Assembly: GCA_019155205.2 (NCBI GenBank)
Contig: JAHNZQ020000308.1
Span: 3,932,735-3,996,734, forward strand
DNA length: 64,000 nucleotides
Direction of reading: 5' to 3'
From: Gracilaria vermiculophylla
Taxonomy: Eukaryota > Rhodophyta > Florideophyceae > Gracilariales > Gracilariaceae
The position numbers were made by a program, and so were the translations under genes. Each line of letters starts with the position of its first letter. Position 1 is the first letter of the stretch. This document shows positions 47,885-57,216 of this stretch, piece after piece. The notes below the pieces were generated by a model. The model was not told the DNA's origin, did not search any database, and saw only the letters and a program-made list of their open reading frames with translations.

Positions 47885-49105
47885 ATGACTGCATTCGTCC
47901 CGTCCTCCCTCGCTTCGCAATGGGTTCGTCCGCCTACTGCCCACCCAAAGTCCTCTCATACCTCTTTCCGTGCGCGCCCGCTGCGCCCTGCGGCTGTCTC
48001 CATGTCAATCCCCGTTCCGAAGGAGTCATTGAAGGCAATTACCCCCACCGAAGATGAACCCCGTCTGAACATTGGAATTATTGGCGCGGGACGCATTGGA
48101 CAGGTGCACGCCGACAACATCACATTCCGCCTCCGCAACGCCAACTTGGTCGGTGTTTCTTCCGGCTCTAAGGTGCTCGCAGAGCGCTGCTCTCTCGCGC
48201 ACGGATGTCAGCCATATTACGACTATCACGAGCTCATCGAAAACCCTGACGTACATGCTGTCTGTATCTGTTCCGCATCTAATCAACACACCACCCAAAT
48301 CATTGCCGCCGCCCGCGCTGGTAAGCATATCTTCTGCGAGAAGCCCATAGATACTTCGTTGGACGTTATTGACAAGGCGCTTGTCGAGGTGCGAAAGGCT
48401 GGTGTCAAGCTTCAAGTGGGCTTTAATCGCCGCTTCGACCAGAACTATCGCCGTGTTCGGAAAGCGATCGAGAATAATGAAATCGGGGAGCCACAAATCA
48501 TGCACATCGTTAGCAGAGATCCTTCCCCTCCTCCTATTGAGTATGTCAAGAATTCTGGGGGTATCTGGATGGATTGCAGTATCCATGACATGGACATGGC
48601 GCGCTTCCTCATCGGCTCTGAAGTTGATGATGTGTATACACTTGGCGCCGTTAACATCAACCCTGAAATCGCTGAGTACGGCGACGTTGATACCAGTATT
48701 GTAACTCTTCGCTTTAAGAACGGCGTTATTGGTACCATCGACAACTCCCGTCAGGCTGTCTACGGCTATGATCAGCGATGCGAAGTGCTTGGATCAGGTG
48801 GATCCATCTACATCAACAACAACTACAAAAACTCTGCTGTCATTTCCAATAACGCAGCTGTGATGCGAGATTTGCCCCTCAACTTCTTCATGGATCGCTA
48901 CACTGATTCATTCATTGTCGAACTCAATGAATTCTGCGATGCCGTGCTTCACGACAAGCCTGTTCCTTGCACCGGCCTAGACGGACGCGCACCTGTGGTA
49001 ATTGCGCTGGCTGCTAAAAAATCATACCAGGAGAGACGACCGGTTAAAATTTCCGAGGTTGACCAACCGCTCCCCTCAGAACTGAAAGGTTGGGACGGTC
49101 AGTAG
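47885..49105 (+). CDS. Gfo/Idh/MocA-family dehydrogenase, inositol 2-dehydrogenase-like, plastid leader (406 aa)
   Basis: This is an NAD(P)-dependent sugar or cyclitol dehydrogenase. A leader of about 40 residues (MTAFVPSSLASQWVRP, Ser/Pro/Arg-rich) looks like a plastid transit peptide. The Rossmann fold begins IGIIGAGRIGQVHADN. ICSASNQHT and the catalytic-Lys motif EKPID follow. The C-terminal alpha/beta domain has GFNRRFD and GGIWMDCSIHDMDMARFL, with the Asp-x3-His pair typical of IolG-type inositol 2-dehydrogenases. GTIDNSRQAVYGYDQRCEV and SFIVELNEFCDAV also match that family. The substrate cannot be fixed from sequence; myo-inositol or a related polyol is likely. Codon use is strongly C-ending, suggesting high expression. 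The upstream frame starts with TTG, so 47885 is the first ATG. Confidence 0.9.
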   Translation: MTAFVPSSLASQWVRPPTAHPKSSHTSFRARPLRPAAVSMSIPVPKESLKAITPTEDEPRLNIGIIGAGRIGQVHADNITFRLRNANLVGVSSGSKVLAERCSLAHGCQPYYDYHELIENPDVHAVCICSASNQHTTQIIAAARAGKHIFCEKPIDTSLDVIDKALVEVRKAGVKLQVGFNRRFDQNYRRVRKAIENNEIGEPQIMHIVSRDPSPPPIEYVKNSGGIWMDCSIHDMDMARFLIGSEVDDVYTLGAVNINPEIAEYGDVDTSIVTLRFKNGVIGTIDNSRQAVYGYDQRCEVLGSGGSIYINNNYKNSAVISNNAAVMRDLPLNFFMDRYTDSFIVELNEFCDAVLHDKPVPCTGLDGRAPVVIALAAKKSYQERRPVKISEVDQPLPSELKGWDGQ

Positions 49106-49917
49106 TTTTTTTTTCCTGTTTTGTTATATTATAATAATAGTTCGACTTCGAGGTGGTTGGAATCCGCAGTCCATGCGAAGCTGTTTTCTTCTCTGCACAG
49201 TATGGATTCATGAGCATGCATTGTGCTTGTATTCTTCTTACCCTTGTTCGTCCTCGTTAAAAGAATTCCGTGCTGAGTGTTGTTGTGGTCTACGGCTACA
49301 ACCCTCAACCGGATGAAAAAACTGGATTTCGCGATCTCTGAAAACAAAAAAAATTGATGTCACGAAGTGGATAACCAAGAAATACCGTTTTTTTTTGTTT
49401 CAACAGCGTCTTTCATCGACCAGCGTATGAGGTGTAGATGATTTTAGAGTGGGGCATTTCTATTCCGTCTCCAAATTGCCATTTTGGTCGAAAACGTTTA
49501 GCTGAGCCTCGAAAAGTGTCTCGAAAGGAAAGCAGAATAGAAACACTTTTCGAGGCTGCGTTAAAACGAATCTGCCCAGGTCTACCATTAGAGGTACTCG
49601 CTTTTGCGCTAAATCCATGTCTCTAAAACATAACAGAATTTTAGCGGCACATTAGACATCCTCTAAAGACAATTAAGCCTAACCAGCCCTGTATTCGTGG
49701 GATTCCACGGCGCACAGAATTTTTGTGTGCGCAGACACATCCAGAGTTTTCGCATCCAGTGGTTTTGAGACAAGTTCTACGTTAAAAATGCATGCTCCCT
49801 TCAAATACACATTGCTTGTACAATCTCCAGTGCACAAGCCCGCAAACAGTGGTCTGCAGTTGATCAGATCTCTGTGACGCGTTTCTTTGACAATCCTGCG
49901 TGTTGGTGTCTTCGTTC
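49106..49917. other. Intergenic with a long inverted repeat
   Basis: No gene is seen. A 15-bp perfect inverted repeat is listed separately. A 62-codon frame overlapping it has no motif. Confidence 0.5.
49505..49557. repeat. 15-bp perfect inverted repeat with 23-bp loop
   Basis: AGCCTCGAAAAGTGT at 49505-49519 pairs with ACACTTTTCGAGGCT at 49543-49557. Outside the stem, CGTTT-like sequences on both sides are partly complementary, so the structure may extend. It could be a small RNA hairpin or a miniature transposon core. Confidence 0.8.
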
Positions 49918-50760
49918 ATGACGATTCATACGTTTATCGGTTCACCGCTGCCACGGCTGAGAAGCCAAGACCCTTTCGCCCGCTCTTTCTGCAGTCGCAA
50001 ACCGATTCAGTCTGCTATGGCGCCTCCGAAGGTTCAGATAACTTTGTACGGATCCGCAGTATCGAATTATACCGCTCGTTGCAGGTATCTTATCAAAAGG
50101 AAAAATCTCCCGGATGACGTCGTATCGCTGTGTTCTCCAAAGGAACTAGGTGGTATGAAGACCGAATCTTATCTCAAACTGAATCCTCTCGGGAAAATGC
50201 CGTTGCTTGTCGTCAGCAAACCAGGTCATGAGGATGACGCTCTGTTCGAAAGTTCCATCATATGCGAATACCTTTCCGAAGAATTTGCAGATCTGCAACC
50301 AAGCTTCAGACCAGATGCTCCAGAAGCCCGTGCAAAAGCAAGGCTCATTGCAAACTTGTTAGATATTTACGTTGGTCCACATCATCCATACATGTACAAA
50401 AAGCTGGATGGAGATCGCATGGCAGGCGCGCAGAAGATGGTTCAAGGATTCGACGCCATCGAACACGTCCTTGACCCCACTGGTCCGTACGCTACGGGGA
50501 AAGACCTTTCAATCGCAGATTGCTGTCTATTGGGGAATTTCCCGTTTTACGATTACATGCTTCCGACTTTCTTCGGATGGAAACCCACTGACGGCCGGCC
50601 GCGACTGAAAGCCTGGCGGGAACATATGATCAATGAATCCCCAGCTGCTAGGGAAACTTATTCCGAAGTTTTCAATGCTCTCCAAGTTTGGTGGGACAAC
50701 GACCGCTGGGTGAATCTTGGTATGAAACCACTTACCCCGCGCCCTAGTCTTCCTTTTTGA
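49918..50760 (+). CDS. Glutathione S-transferase family protein (280 aa)
   Basis: An N-terminal extension of about 33 residues (MTIHTFIGSPLPRLR, Ser/Arg/Phe-containing) could be an organelle presequence. The alternative ATG at 50017 (MAPPKVQ) would give a cytosolic form. The thioredoxin-like domain reads ITLYGSAVSNYTARCRYLI, with Ser/Tyr/Cys candidates for the glutathione-activating residue. The cis-Pro loop is YLKLNPLGKMPLLVV, and FESSIICEYLSEEF is the gamma-Glu-binding segment. The all-helical domain has a GPYATGKDLSIADCC box, the N-capping motif of GSTs. The class is uncertain. The stop is only 7 bp from the stop of the convergent neighbour. Confidence 0.88.
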   Translation: MTIHTFIGSPLPRLRSQDPFARSFCSRKPIQSAMAPPKVQITLYGSAVSNYTARCRYLIKRKNLPDDVVSLCSPKELGGMKTESYLKLNPLGKMPLLVVSKPGHEDDALFESSIICEYLSEEFADLQPSFRPDAPEARAKARLIANLLDIYVGPHHPYMYKKLDGDRMAGAQKMVQGFDAIEHVLDPTGPYATGKDLSIADCCLLGNFPFYDYMLPTFFGWKPTDGRPRLKAWREHMINESPAARETYSEVFNALQVWWDNDRWVNLGMKPLTPRPSLPF

Positions 50761-50767
50761 GCTTCAT

Positions 50768-52051
50768 TCAAACTTGCTCATTCGGTCTCCTAAATCCAAA
50801 CGTGTACCCGAGAAGAGGCCCATTTGTTGAATTGGCGTGCGCATTGAAACTATCCACGCGGATATTTTCAGCGCCAAGACCAGACTCCGAGTTGAAATCG
50901 ATAACACTCACCCCGCCCGTATCTGCGTGAAATCTAATGCTTTCGTGTGGCTCCAATCCCAATGCAGCCGTGAAAAGAAGGGAGGTCAATCGCGGGTTCT
51001 TTATTCGAACAATGATGTACTCACCCACGCATTTTGTGCGAATGTGCTCCAAGAACTCGTGGCATTCTCGATAAAGAGAGCTCATATCTTCTCCGTTTAA
51101 GTAAATTGAAGTGCACTTCTTCCTCAAATATCGTTTGCGCAGCGCTTCAAAGTCCACCTCGTGAACTTCGTGATTAACACAAAAGAATCTTGATACTGGC
51201 AGCTTGCGCACTTCTTGACGTAAACCGTAAACATTTCCTGCTTGGTAAAGAAACACTCTAGTCCACTTTGGCCGAAGAAATGCTCGCTTTGGGGCATAGT
51301 GCAAATTTCCTAATCCATTCCCGTTGCACAGCCTCAATATGGGGGGTTTGTTTGTTTGCAGAACAAGCAGGTTGAAGCAGCAGTTGCCTTGGTTCCAGGA
51401 TTTTAGACTCGTTTGAATGCCAAGTGCCGTGCAGATTAAGGCCTTGTTCATTTGGTTATGAGCGACGATCAGATGAAAGTTCCCGCTGCTTCGCTTTATG
51501 ATTTCCCATGCATGTTGAGCTCTTCGGGTAAGATCCTCCATGGGACTAAATCCCATGTAGGAAAACGAATATGGGTTGTGTTTGTACATGACATAGAAGT
51601 CACGAAAATCGCCGTGAGGCACTTCCTTTCTTAGTGCTCCTTGCCATGGAACTTGGATTTCTTTCAAATCCTCCAGTAGTTCCGGCCGCAGTCGTTGAAG
51701 CCGAGGATTCTGTGATACAGAAGCAACGAGCTCAAGAGTTTGTCGAGCCCGATGAAGAGGGGAACATAAAATGTTGTCAAAAGGAATTCCGCTGAGAAAC
51801 CTTCCCGCATGCCTGGCTTGCTTCACTCCTGTGCTGTTCAGTCGAGACCTGTCCAGACTTCCTTGGATTCGACCGTCTTGATTCCAATCGGTCATTCCAT
51901 GACGCATCAGAATGACAAATTTCGGGCTTCCATTTTCGGTCGGTGCCAAGGGTCTCCTCACTTCTCTGGTTTCAGGCGTCCTCTGTGCATCGGATTGAGC
52001 GCATAATATCGTGGTGAAGGATGGAAAGGAGCCGAATCCCAAAGCCTTCAT
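50768..52051 (-). CDS. Double phosphoglycerate-mutase-domain protein, CA1Pase-like (427 aa)
   Basis: The N-terminal half is a complete histidine phosphatase: MRHGMTDWNQDGRIQGSLD with the nucleophile His51, NILCSPLHRARQTLELV, a Glu-containing ELLEDLKEIQVPWQGAL, and AHNQMNKALI with the second His. It closes with GNCCFNLLVL. The C-terminal half lacks RHG but ends the same way (ALGLEPHESIRFHADTGGVSVIDF), so it is a degenerate second copy. Two tandem domains with this closing motif are the layout of plant 2-carboxy-D-arabinitol-1-phosphate phosphatase, which removes a Rubisco inhibitor or misfire sugar phosphates. The leader MKALGFGSFPSFTT could be a plastid signal. Rubisco-related activity is an inference. 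Confidence 0.78.
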   Translation of the reverse strand: MKALGFGSFPSFTTILCAQSDAQRTPETREVRRPLAPTENGSPKFVILMRHGMTDWNQDGRIQGSLDRSRLNSTGVKQARHAGRFLSGIPFDNILCSPLHRARQTLELVASVSQNPRLQRLRPELLEDLKEIQVPWQGALRKEVPHGDFRDFYVMYKHNPYSFSYMGFSPMEDLTRRAQHAWEIIKRSSGNFHLIVAHNQMNKALICTALGIQTSLKSWNQGNCCFNLLVLQTNKPPILRLCNGNGLGNLHYAPKRAFLRPKWTRVFLYQAGNVYGLRQEVRKLPVSRFFCVNHEVHEVDFEALRKRYLRKKCTSIYLNGEDMSSLYRECHEFLEHIRTKCVGEYIIVRIKNPRLTSLLFTAALGLEPHESIRFHADTGGVSVIDFNSESGLGAENIRVDSFNAHANSTNGPLLGYTFGFRRPNEQV

Positions 52052-53971
52052 ATCGACCTTCTCTGCGCGGACGGACTTGTGCTCTTCTTGAATGCGATAT
52101 TCAGGTGGTGGGTTGTTGGAAACGAAGCAAAACGCGAGTTGAACCTAGATTTACCTCTCTCCGAGCGATACTTCCACCTACAACGTATCAGTTGTACCTG
52201 AGGATCGCAAAGTTATGTGTTTAGAAAAACCAGGAACTCATACCTCCAATAGCGTAAGGGGAAGCAGTCTCTAGGATTGCCGCTGCGCTGCTCGCTGCCC
52301 TTGGTGGTACCTTCGTGTGTACAGTAATCGGCGGGAGAGACGATATGTGTCGAGAAAAGTGTCTGGGAGATTGGAAGTCACGGCATAACTCGAAAGATAT
52401 GCAGGGCGATCATTTTTTGACGCGCAGATGGCAAGCCGAGTGTCTTCACATGTACTGTACCCACAGCGGCAAATCTGAGCTCCATGTCCTATTGGAGACA
52501 TGCAAACAAAAAAAATCCCACAAACTCATGAACTACCGAAGGCTGCGATGCTCTTGAGCTCGCAGATACATTAGAAATTTTTGCACCTAGAGCAAGTGAA
52601 CGCAGTGGTCAACGAGTTGCCGTACGGTGCCTAATTTAACAATAAACAGTGCCCCTGGTCAATGTCTCGAGGGGTCATTTGGTGTCGCGGTATTCATCCT
52701 CGGGTCGCCCGCTGTCTACCGCATGAACCCATTTGCTACCCGTTCATTGCGCCCTCATAACATATGTGACACGGTTAACAGTTTTTTTCGAGTGTTTAAC
52801 GTCACTTATTCCTCTCATCTGGGTTCGAAATTTCTCGTATGGAGCGCACTGATTGGCAAACAACTCTTCCAAACAGTATCTAAAGAACATCCGTGCAAAC
52901 ATGTCAATCGATTGCAGAGCGCAAGATCCAATGATTGGAATATAGCTGGCTCTCACATCAGAACCGCAGCTGTCCGTGAAATTTCGAGATAGTAACAACT
53001 GCTTTCATCTGGATTAAGCTCCGTCAGGATGGGGTCGGAAGACAGAGACCTTGAGAGGCTGGGAACAAACTTCTCGAAGCCCCTCAATTCAACAATAGTC
53101 CCACCCTCCCGCCTCGTCTCATTAGACGCGGAAACCCATACAACCAAGTCCAAATTACAGGCAGGGTGTAACCGATCTCGTCGTGTGTTCTTAATTCCTC
53201 ATCGTAATAAAGTATGTCGAAATCAACTTGTGTGCAAAGTAAACTTTTTAAGTCCTGAGCGGGATTCAATTGGAGACAGTGGGAACGATAATTTGCAAAT
53301 AGCGCGGCAACAGAATATCACGAAAATTACGCCGTATACTGGGCGCATAAGAACTATGAAATCAAAGATGGCTTACAGTTTACAATTTGTAAACTGATAG
53401 CTGGACAACCTTGAAGTACGACGTAAAAGATATTACTAAGGTCCCGAATTCGCAGTCTTGTAGACCCTCTACACATTCTATTTGAGCGGATACAATGGGG
53501 ATTGCCAAATCGCACCAGACTCACTCCCATTAATGAAACAAGCTGTTAAGTTGATTCGTTAGACGAAAAGGAAAAAAGAGAAAAGCTTCCAGTAGCGACA
53601 TGTAATGGGCTATTTTCAGTCTTGACGGAAGATGTGCTTCCCGAGTGCTTATCACATACATGCTGACAATCGCCTCCGTGCCAAACTGGCTAGTAAGACA
53701 AGCCTTTGTTCCACTGACGAGAGTAAATCATGCCGTTCAGTACGATGATCATAATTTGCGATGAGCCCTGTTGATTGGACCACTGCATAACAGGGTGTGG
53801 AACAATGAAGTATTAGACGGACCAGACGCACATGAACATCTGCGTCCCCCTTTCCTTCCTAAAAGAAGTACAGCAGACAGAACTGGACTAGCAGACAACA
53901 TCTGGGGCCCGAGTCTTCGGGTCGTGGGTTCCAGTGAGTGTCCTGTTTGATAAGAGCAGCTTCAGGCAAGC
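52052..53971. other. Intergenic; coding-like minus-strand fragments at about 52740-53270
   Basis: Three overlapping or adjacent minus-strand segments of about 60-85 codons in different frames look coding-like: LYYDEELRTHDEIGY, then IVELRGFEKFVPSLSRSL, then MFARMFFRYCLEELFANQ. This is compatible with a decayed or spliced gene. I recognise none and could not find a convincing join. The rest is empty. Confidence 0.3.
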
Positions 53972-54613
53972 TCATATTTCCATTCGTGATGAAAGAGTTG
54001 GCGCTGATGCGAAATCATCATACCGAGCACGACAGATGGGACAAGCTGAATTGACGTCCTTTGCCAGCCAACCTTTCAAGCATGACGTATGCATCATATG
54101 ATTGCAGCGCCCAGCACTTACTGATTCTGTTTCGAGGGGATCTAGACAAATAGGACATGGGTAACGTTTATCTTCATCCTTGGCCTGAAAACTTCGTAGA
54201 TAAATTTCTTTTGGAGTTTCGGCAGATTGAGGGACATGTAGGCCATGGCCAAAGGGGGATCGAAACGGGTCTTGGAAATCGGTGCTGTGTTGATCCGATG
54301 CAGTTCTGTTGCGACCATGGTTAATAACCGGGACAAAGATTGTGGTTCTCGGGTGCGAGGCAGAATACGGTCGGTAAACGGGTGGAGGAGGGCGGTGAGA
54401 ACGGGAACGCTGAACCGGACGAGATGCTGGTGCAAAGCAATGGCGATTGAACCAACGACCACGACGGAAAAAGTCGAACAAGATATACAATACGAAGGCC
54501 ACAGTGAAGGCCGAAAAAAATAGCTTATCGTTGAATGAATTACTAGGCTCAGTAACTTCCTCTTTTTTTCTGATGGAGACTAGTTGAATTGCAAAAGGTT
54601 TTGCGAGCTGCAT
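53972..54613 (-). CDS. RING-H2 membrane protein 1, probable E3 ubiquitin ligase (213 aa)
   Basis: One span lies at about residues 31-49 (LFFSAFTVAFVLYILFDFF), then basic residues, a Pro/Arg/His-rich linker and a RING-H2 finger at Cys153-Cys194: CPICLDPL ... CNHMMHTSCLKGWL ... CPICR. Ligand spacing is C-x2-C-x13-C-x-H-x2-H-x2-C-x12-C-x2-C, with all eight ligands present. The Ile after the first Cys and the Trp after the sixth ligand, both used for E2 binding, are kept. Membrane RING-H2 proteins of this type (ATL-like) are ubiquitin ligases at endomembranes; the substrate is unknown. It is one of four related genes on this strand. Confidence 0.88.
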   Translation of the reverse strand: MQLAKPFAIQLVSIRKKEEVTEPSNSFNDKLFFSAFTVAFVLYILFDFFRRGRWFNRHCFAPASRPVQRSRSHRPPPPVYRPYSASHPRTTIFVPVINHGRNRTASDQHSTDFQDPFRSPFGHGLHVPQSAETPKEIYLRSFQAKDEDKRYPCPICLDPLETESVSAGRCNHMMHTSCLKGWLAKDVNSACPICRARYDDFASAPTLSSRMEI

Positions 54614-54878
54614 GGCGTTTCACGATGAATGGAGAGCGAGTACTTCGCACTCGAAGCACAAAAAAAAACCGTTATCAATTTGGCAAGGAACAGGGCATTT
54701 AGACAACGATCGCACGTTGAGATCAATGATCCTTCTGATCGCGGCAAACGACGTAGGCCGCAAGAATGCGATTCACTGCGGTGGTTGGGTGCGACGAAAT
54801 TCAATCGAAATGAACTTCCACGATGAGCAATAAATAGTGCAGTTCTATTTCAGCGTTCTTCTGAGCGGTGTTGCAGCA

Positions 54879-55178
54879 TCAGAAGCGTTGCTGCACGCGA
54901 GAACCAGCGGCGGGCAAAGCGAGCACCTTACCAACGATTTTTGTGGCTCCCCAGCGTTCCGCAGGCGAATCGCACTTGAGAAGTTCAGATTGAGAAATCT
55001 TAGGAAACCTTCGTGCGGAAGATACCGGCAGTAATGTCAATGAGAAGAGAATGAGCCACACCACACAGAGGAACCGCTCAAGACGGAAAACGTAGTAGAA
55101 ATAGTGGCACACGGATGGCACGACGACTTCGGCTGCAGTGGGGGATATCGGGGGACTTAGAAGCACCTGCAGAGTCAT
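54879..55178 (-). CDS. Small ORF with hydrophobic segment, unrecognised (99 aa)
   Basis: The ATG at 55178 opens a frame with a strong hydrophobic stretch (FLCVVWLILFSLTLLPVSSA) resembling a signal peptide or anchor, then RRFPKISQSELLKCD. Near the end the DNA has a GTAAGG donor (minus strand, about 54930), so the true gene may continue by splicing. I found no convincing next exon. Confidence 0.28.
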   Translation of the reverse strand: MTLQVLLSPPISPTAAEVVVPSVCHYFYYVFRLERFLCVVWLILFSLTLLPVSSARRFPKISQSELLKCDSPAERWGATKIVGKVLALPAAGSRVQQRF

Positions 55179-55408
55179 TTCAGCACTGCGTTTCTCCCTG
55201 GTTCACCTGCTCGATGCTGTAAACCGCGCGCAACCCAGTTATGGTCAGAGCTTACACAAAATATGCCTCGTTGTCTTGAAAGCAACCCAGGAAATATAGG
55301 TTCTCCCTGGGTGTCATACTTACTGTATTACAATATATCTATCTACCGTATGCTGACGCATACTTTGCAGGATGCCATTGGGTCCGCGCACAAAAGGGAT
55401 GAAATCTT

Positions 55409-55666
55409 TCACCGTGAAAGGGTCAGGGTAGGGTCCGCTAAATTGTAGGTAGTTTTGAAATGTATACTGTCCGTGGTTGAAGTTTGAGCCATTACCACTT
55501 GTACAGTTTGCATCGACGCAGTAATCCTGGTTGTGCTCGGAGCTGGAGGACCAGCAAGACTAACATCCGACAAACACAACGTGCAGATTCCCGACACACG
55601 AGCAGACAAGACTGCTATTGCTCCCGTCCAGACGCAAACCAACGGCAAGAAATTACTGTTTAGCAT
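55409..55666 (-). CDS. Small ORF with predicted signal peptide, unrecognised (85 aa)
   Basis: It starts MLNSNFLPLVCVWTGAIAVL, a classical signal-peptide pattern, followed by a Thr/Ser-rich tail (TTRITASMQTVQVVMAQTST). It lies between RING genes 1 and 2 on the same strand. No family is recognised. Confidence 0.28.
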   Translation of the reverse strand: MLNSNFLPLVCVWTGAIAVLSARVSGICTLCLSDVSLAGPPAPSTTRITASMQTVQVVMAQTSTTDSIHFKTTYNLADPTLTLSR

Positions 55667-55849
55667 TTATTCACAATAAGGCAAAAACCAAGCAGTCGTT
55701 GCATCATATGGAATTCATTTGAAGTTTTGACCTGCTGCATCAAATCAGCACCATCATCCTCCTCGTATATGCACCTCTAATTTACATAGCTCGTCACCCA
55801 CGAAAAAGTTCCAAGTGAAAATAAATCGCTACGATGAGAATGGACCAAC

Positions 55850-56992
55850 TTAATTGTTTGCTACTGCCACTTCTCGATCACTACCCGCTCGGGTCACCGC
55901 TCCTGATGCTCCTCCGATTGTTGAACCCATTACCTCTTGCGCCGACAGCACGCCAGCGTCGGAGTCATGTGGTCTAGATTGATGGGTAACTTCATCATTC
56001 CTCGCTTCCCATCTTTGGTTCGCATTTTGAGAATAGTCATGTTCCGCGCTGTTCTCGTTGTCATTTTCTATCGATTCATTTCGTATCCGTTGTGATGCCG
56101 ATTCCGTCTCGGCTTGTGCACCCAAACTATTGTCGGCCAGTAGCAATCTTACGTCGTCTTCTCTGTGAGGCCCACTTTCAGCATTTAACCGTTCCATTGT
56201 TTCGCTCACAGGCTGTACTACGGAAACCAATTCGGTCACCTTCGCCCCTAATCCATCAAAAGATGCGCTTTCCATAATGCGAACTCGACAAACTGGACAG
56301 TTCGAGTTTGCATCCTTGTTCAACCAACTAACGAGACAGCTGTTATGCATAAGATGCAAACACTGTCCAGCACTCACCGGTTCCTCATGCAATTGCTCGA
56401 GACATATAGGACACGATTGATGTCTTTCCTCGTTCGCGGCTTCGAACTTTTTCAAAACGCTCGTGTCGAACCGTGGTGGAACGTTGGAATCCCTCCGTAG
56501 GACATTTGGAGGGTCACGAGGAAGTTCGTTGCGTGAGACATAAATATATCTTCCATTCCCGACGTAAACAGGCAAATACTCGTCTGATAACGTCCTTCCA
56601 GGTGCATCGTAAGACGCAAGAGGAATGCCAAGTGATTGCTGCTGTTGTCGGCCAGCGGTGAAACTATCATCTCGACCCCTCATGCATTTTCGGTAACCGA
56701 GGTAAATGGTGACAATCATCGTTATGGAAGCAACAACCGAAGCCAGCGTGCGGATTGCCGATGGAAACGCGACAGTGTTGAGCTCCTGAGTGGCTTGACG
56801 AAATGCATATTGCGTGGCAGGCAACACTCTCATCGTGCGCCAACCACACAAGATAGTGCTCGCCAGAAGAGTCGCAAATAAGTTCCAATGACACTATTTT
56901 GTGGAAGACTGACTCCCGAAGGTTCTAACAGAGAGTAACAGGGCATGGAAGCATTCGATAGCACTTACAGTCTTCCGTTGAGCAAATCCCAT
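55850..56992 (-). CDS. RING-H2 membrane protein 2, two exons (355 aa)
   Basis: Exon 1 (56969-56992) encodes only MGFAQRKT; a 75-bp phase-0 intron (GTAAGT..TAG) joins it to exon 2 (55850-56893), which begins CHWNLFATLLAST. The N-terminus has hydrophobic stretches, with a clear span at TLASVVASITMIVTIYLGY. A linker leads to the RING-H2 finger CPICLEQL ... CLHLMHNSCLVSWL ... CPVCR with the same spacing as gene 1. The long acidic C-terminal tail (about 130 residues, rich in Asn, Glu, Ser) is unique in the cluster. A TATCCACCAACA motif lies about 40 bp before the ATG. It is a probable ubiquitin ligase with unknown substrate. The first exon is inferred from splice signals. Confidence 0.83.
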
Positions 56993-57029
56993 ATATTCGG
57001 TGGAGACGCGTGTGGGTGACAGTCGCTGG

Positions 57030-57041
57030 TGTTGGTGGATA
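57030..57041 (-). promoter_or_regulatory. TATCCACCAACA motif upstream of RING gene 2
   Basis: One mismatch from the motif seen at 1329 and 63484, about 38 bp before the ATG. Confidence 0.35.
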
Positions 57042-57216
57042 TGTTAGTGAGTTTGCGGGGCCAGAATAAATAACAGCACCTCGCGCACAGACCAAAGTAA
57101 CGCCTGCGCTGACTGCGTGCTGAAGTAGAACTGTTGCAGAAATTATGAGCAGATGAGTGGGCCCTCCTTTCCATGCGAGAACACGAGAATTTTTGTTCTC
57201 CATACACAAACGACTG

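Larger units (their letters stand above)
54614..55849. other. Spacer between RING genes with two small secreted or membrane ORFs
   Basis: Apart from the two low-confidence ORFs listed separately, nothing is recognisable. RING protein 1 may have upstream exons here, but no in-frame splice could be found. Confidence 0.4.
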
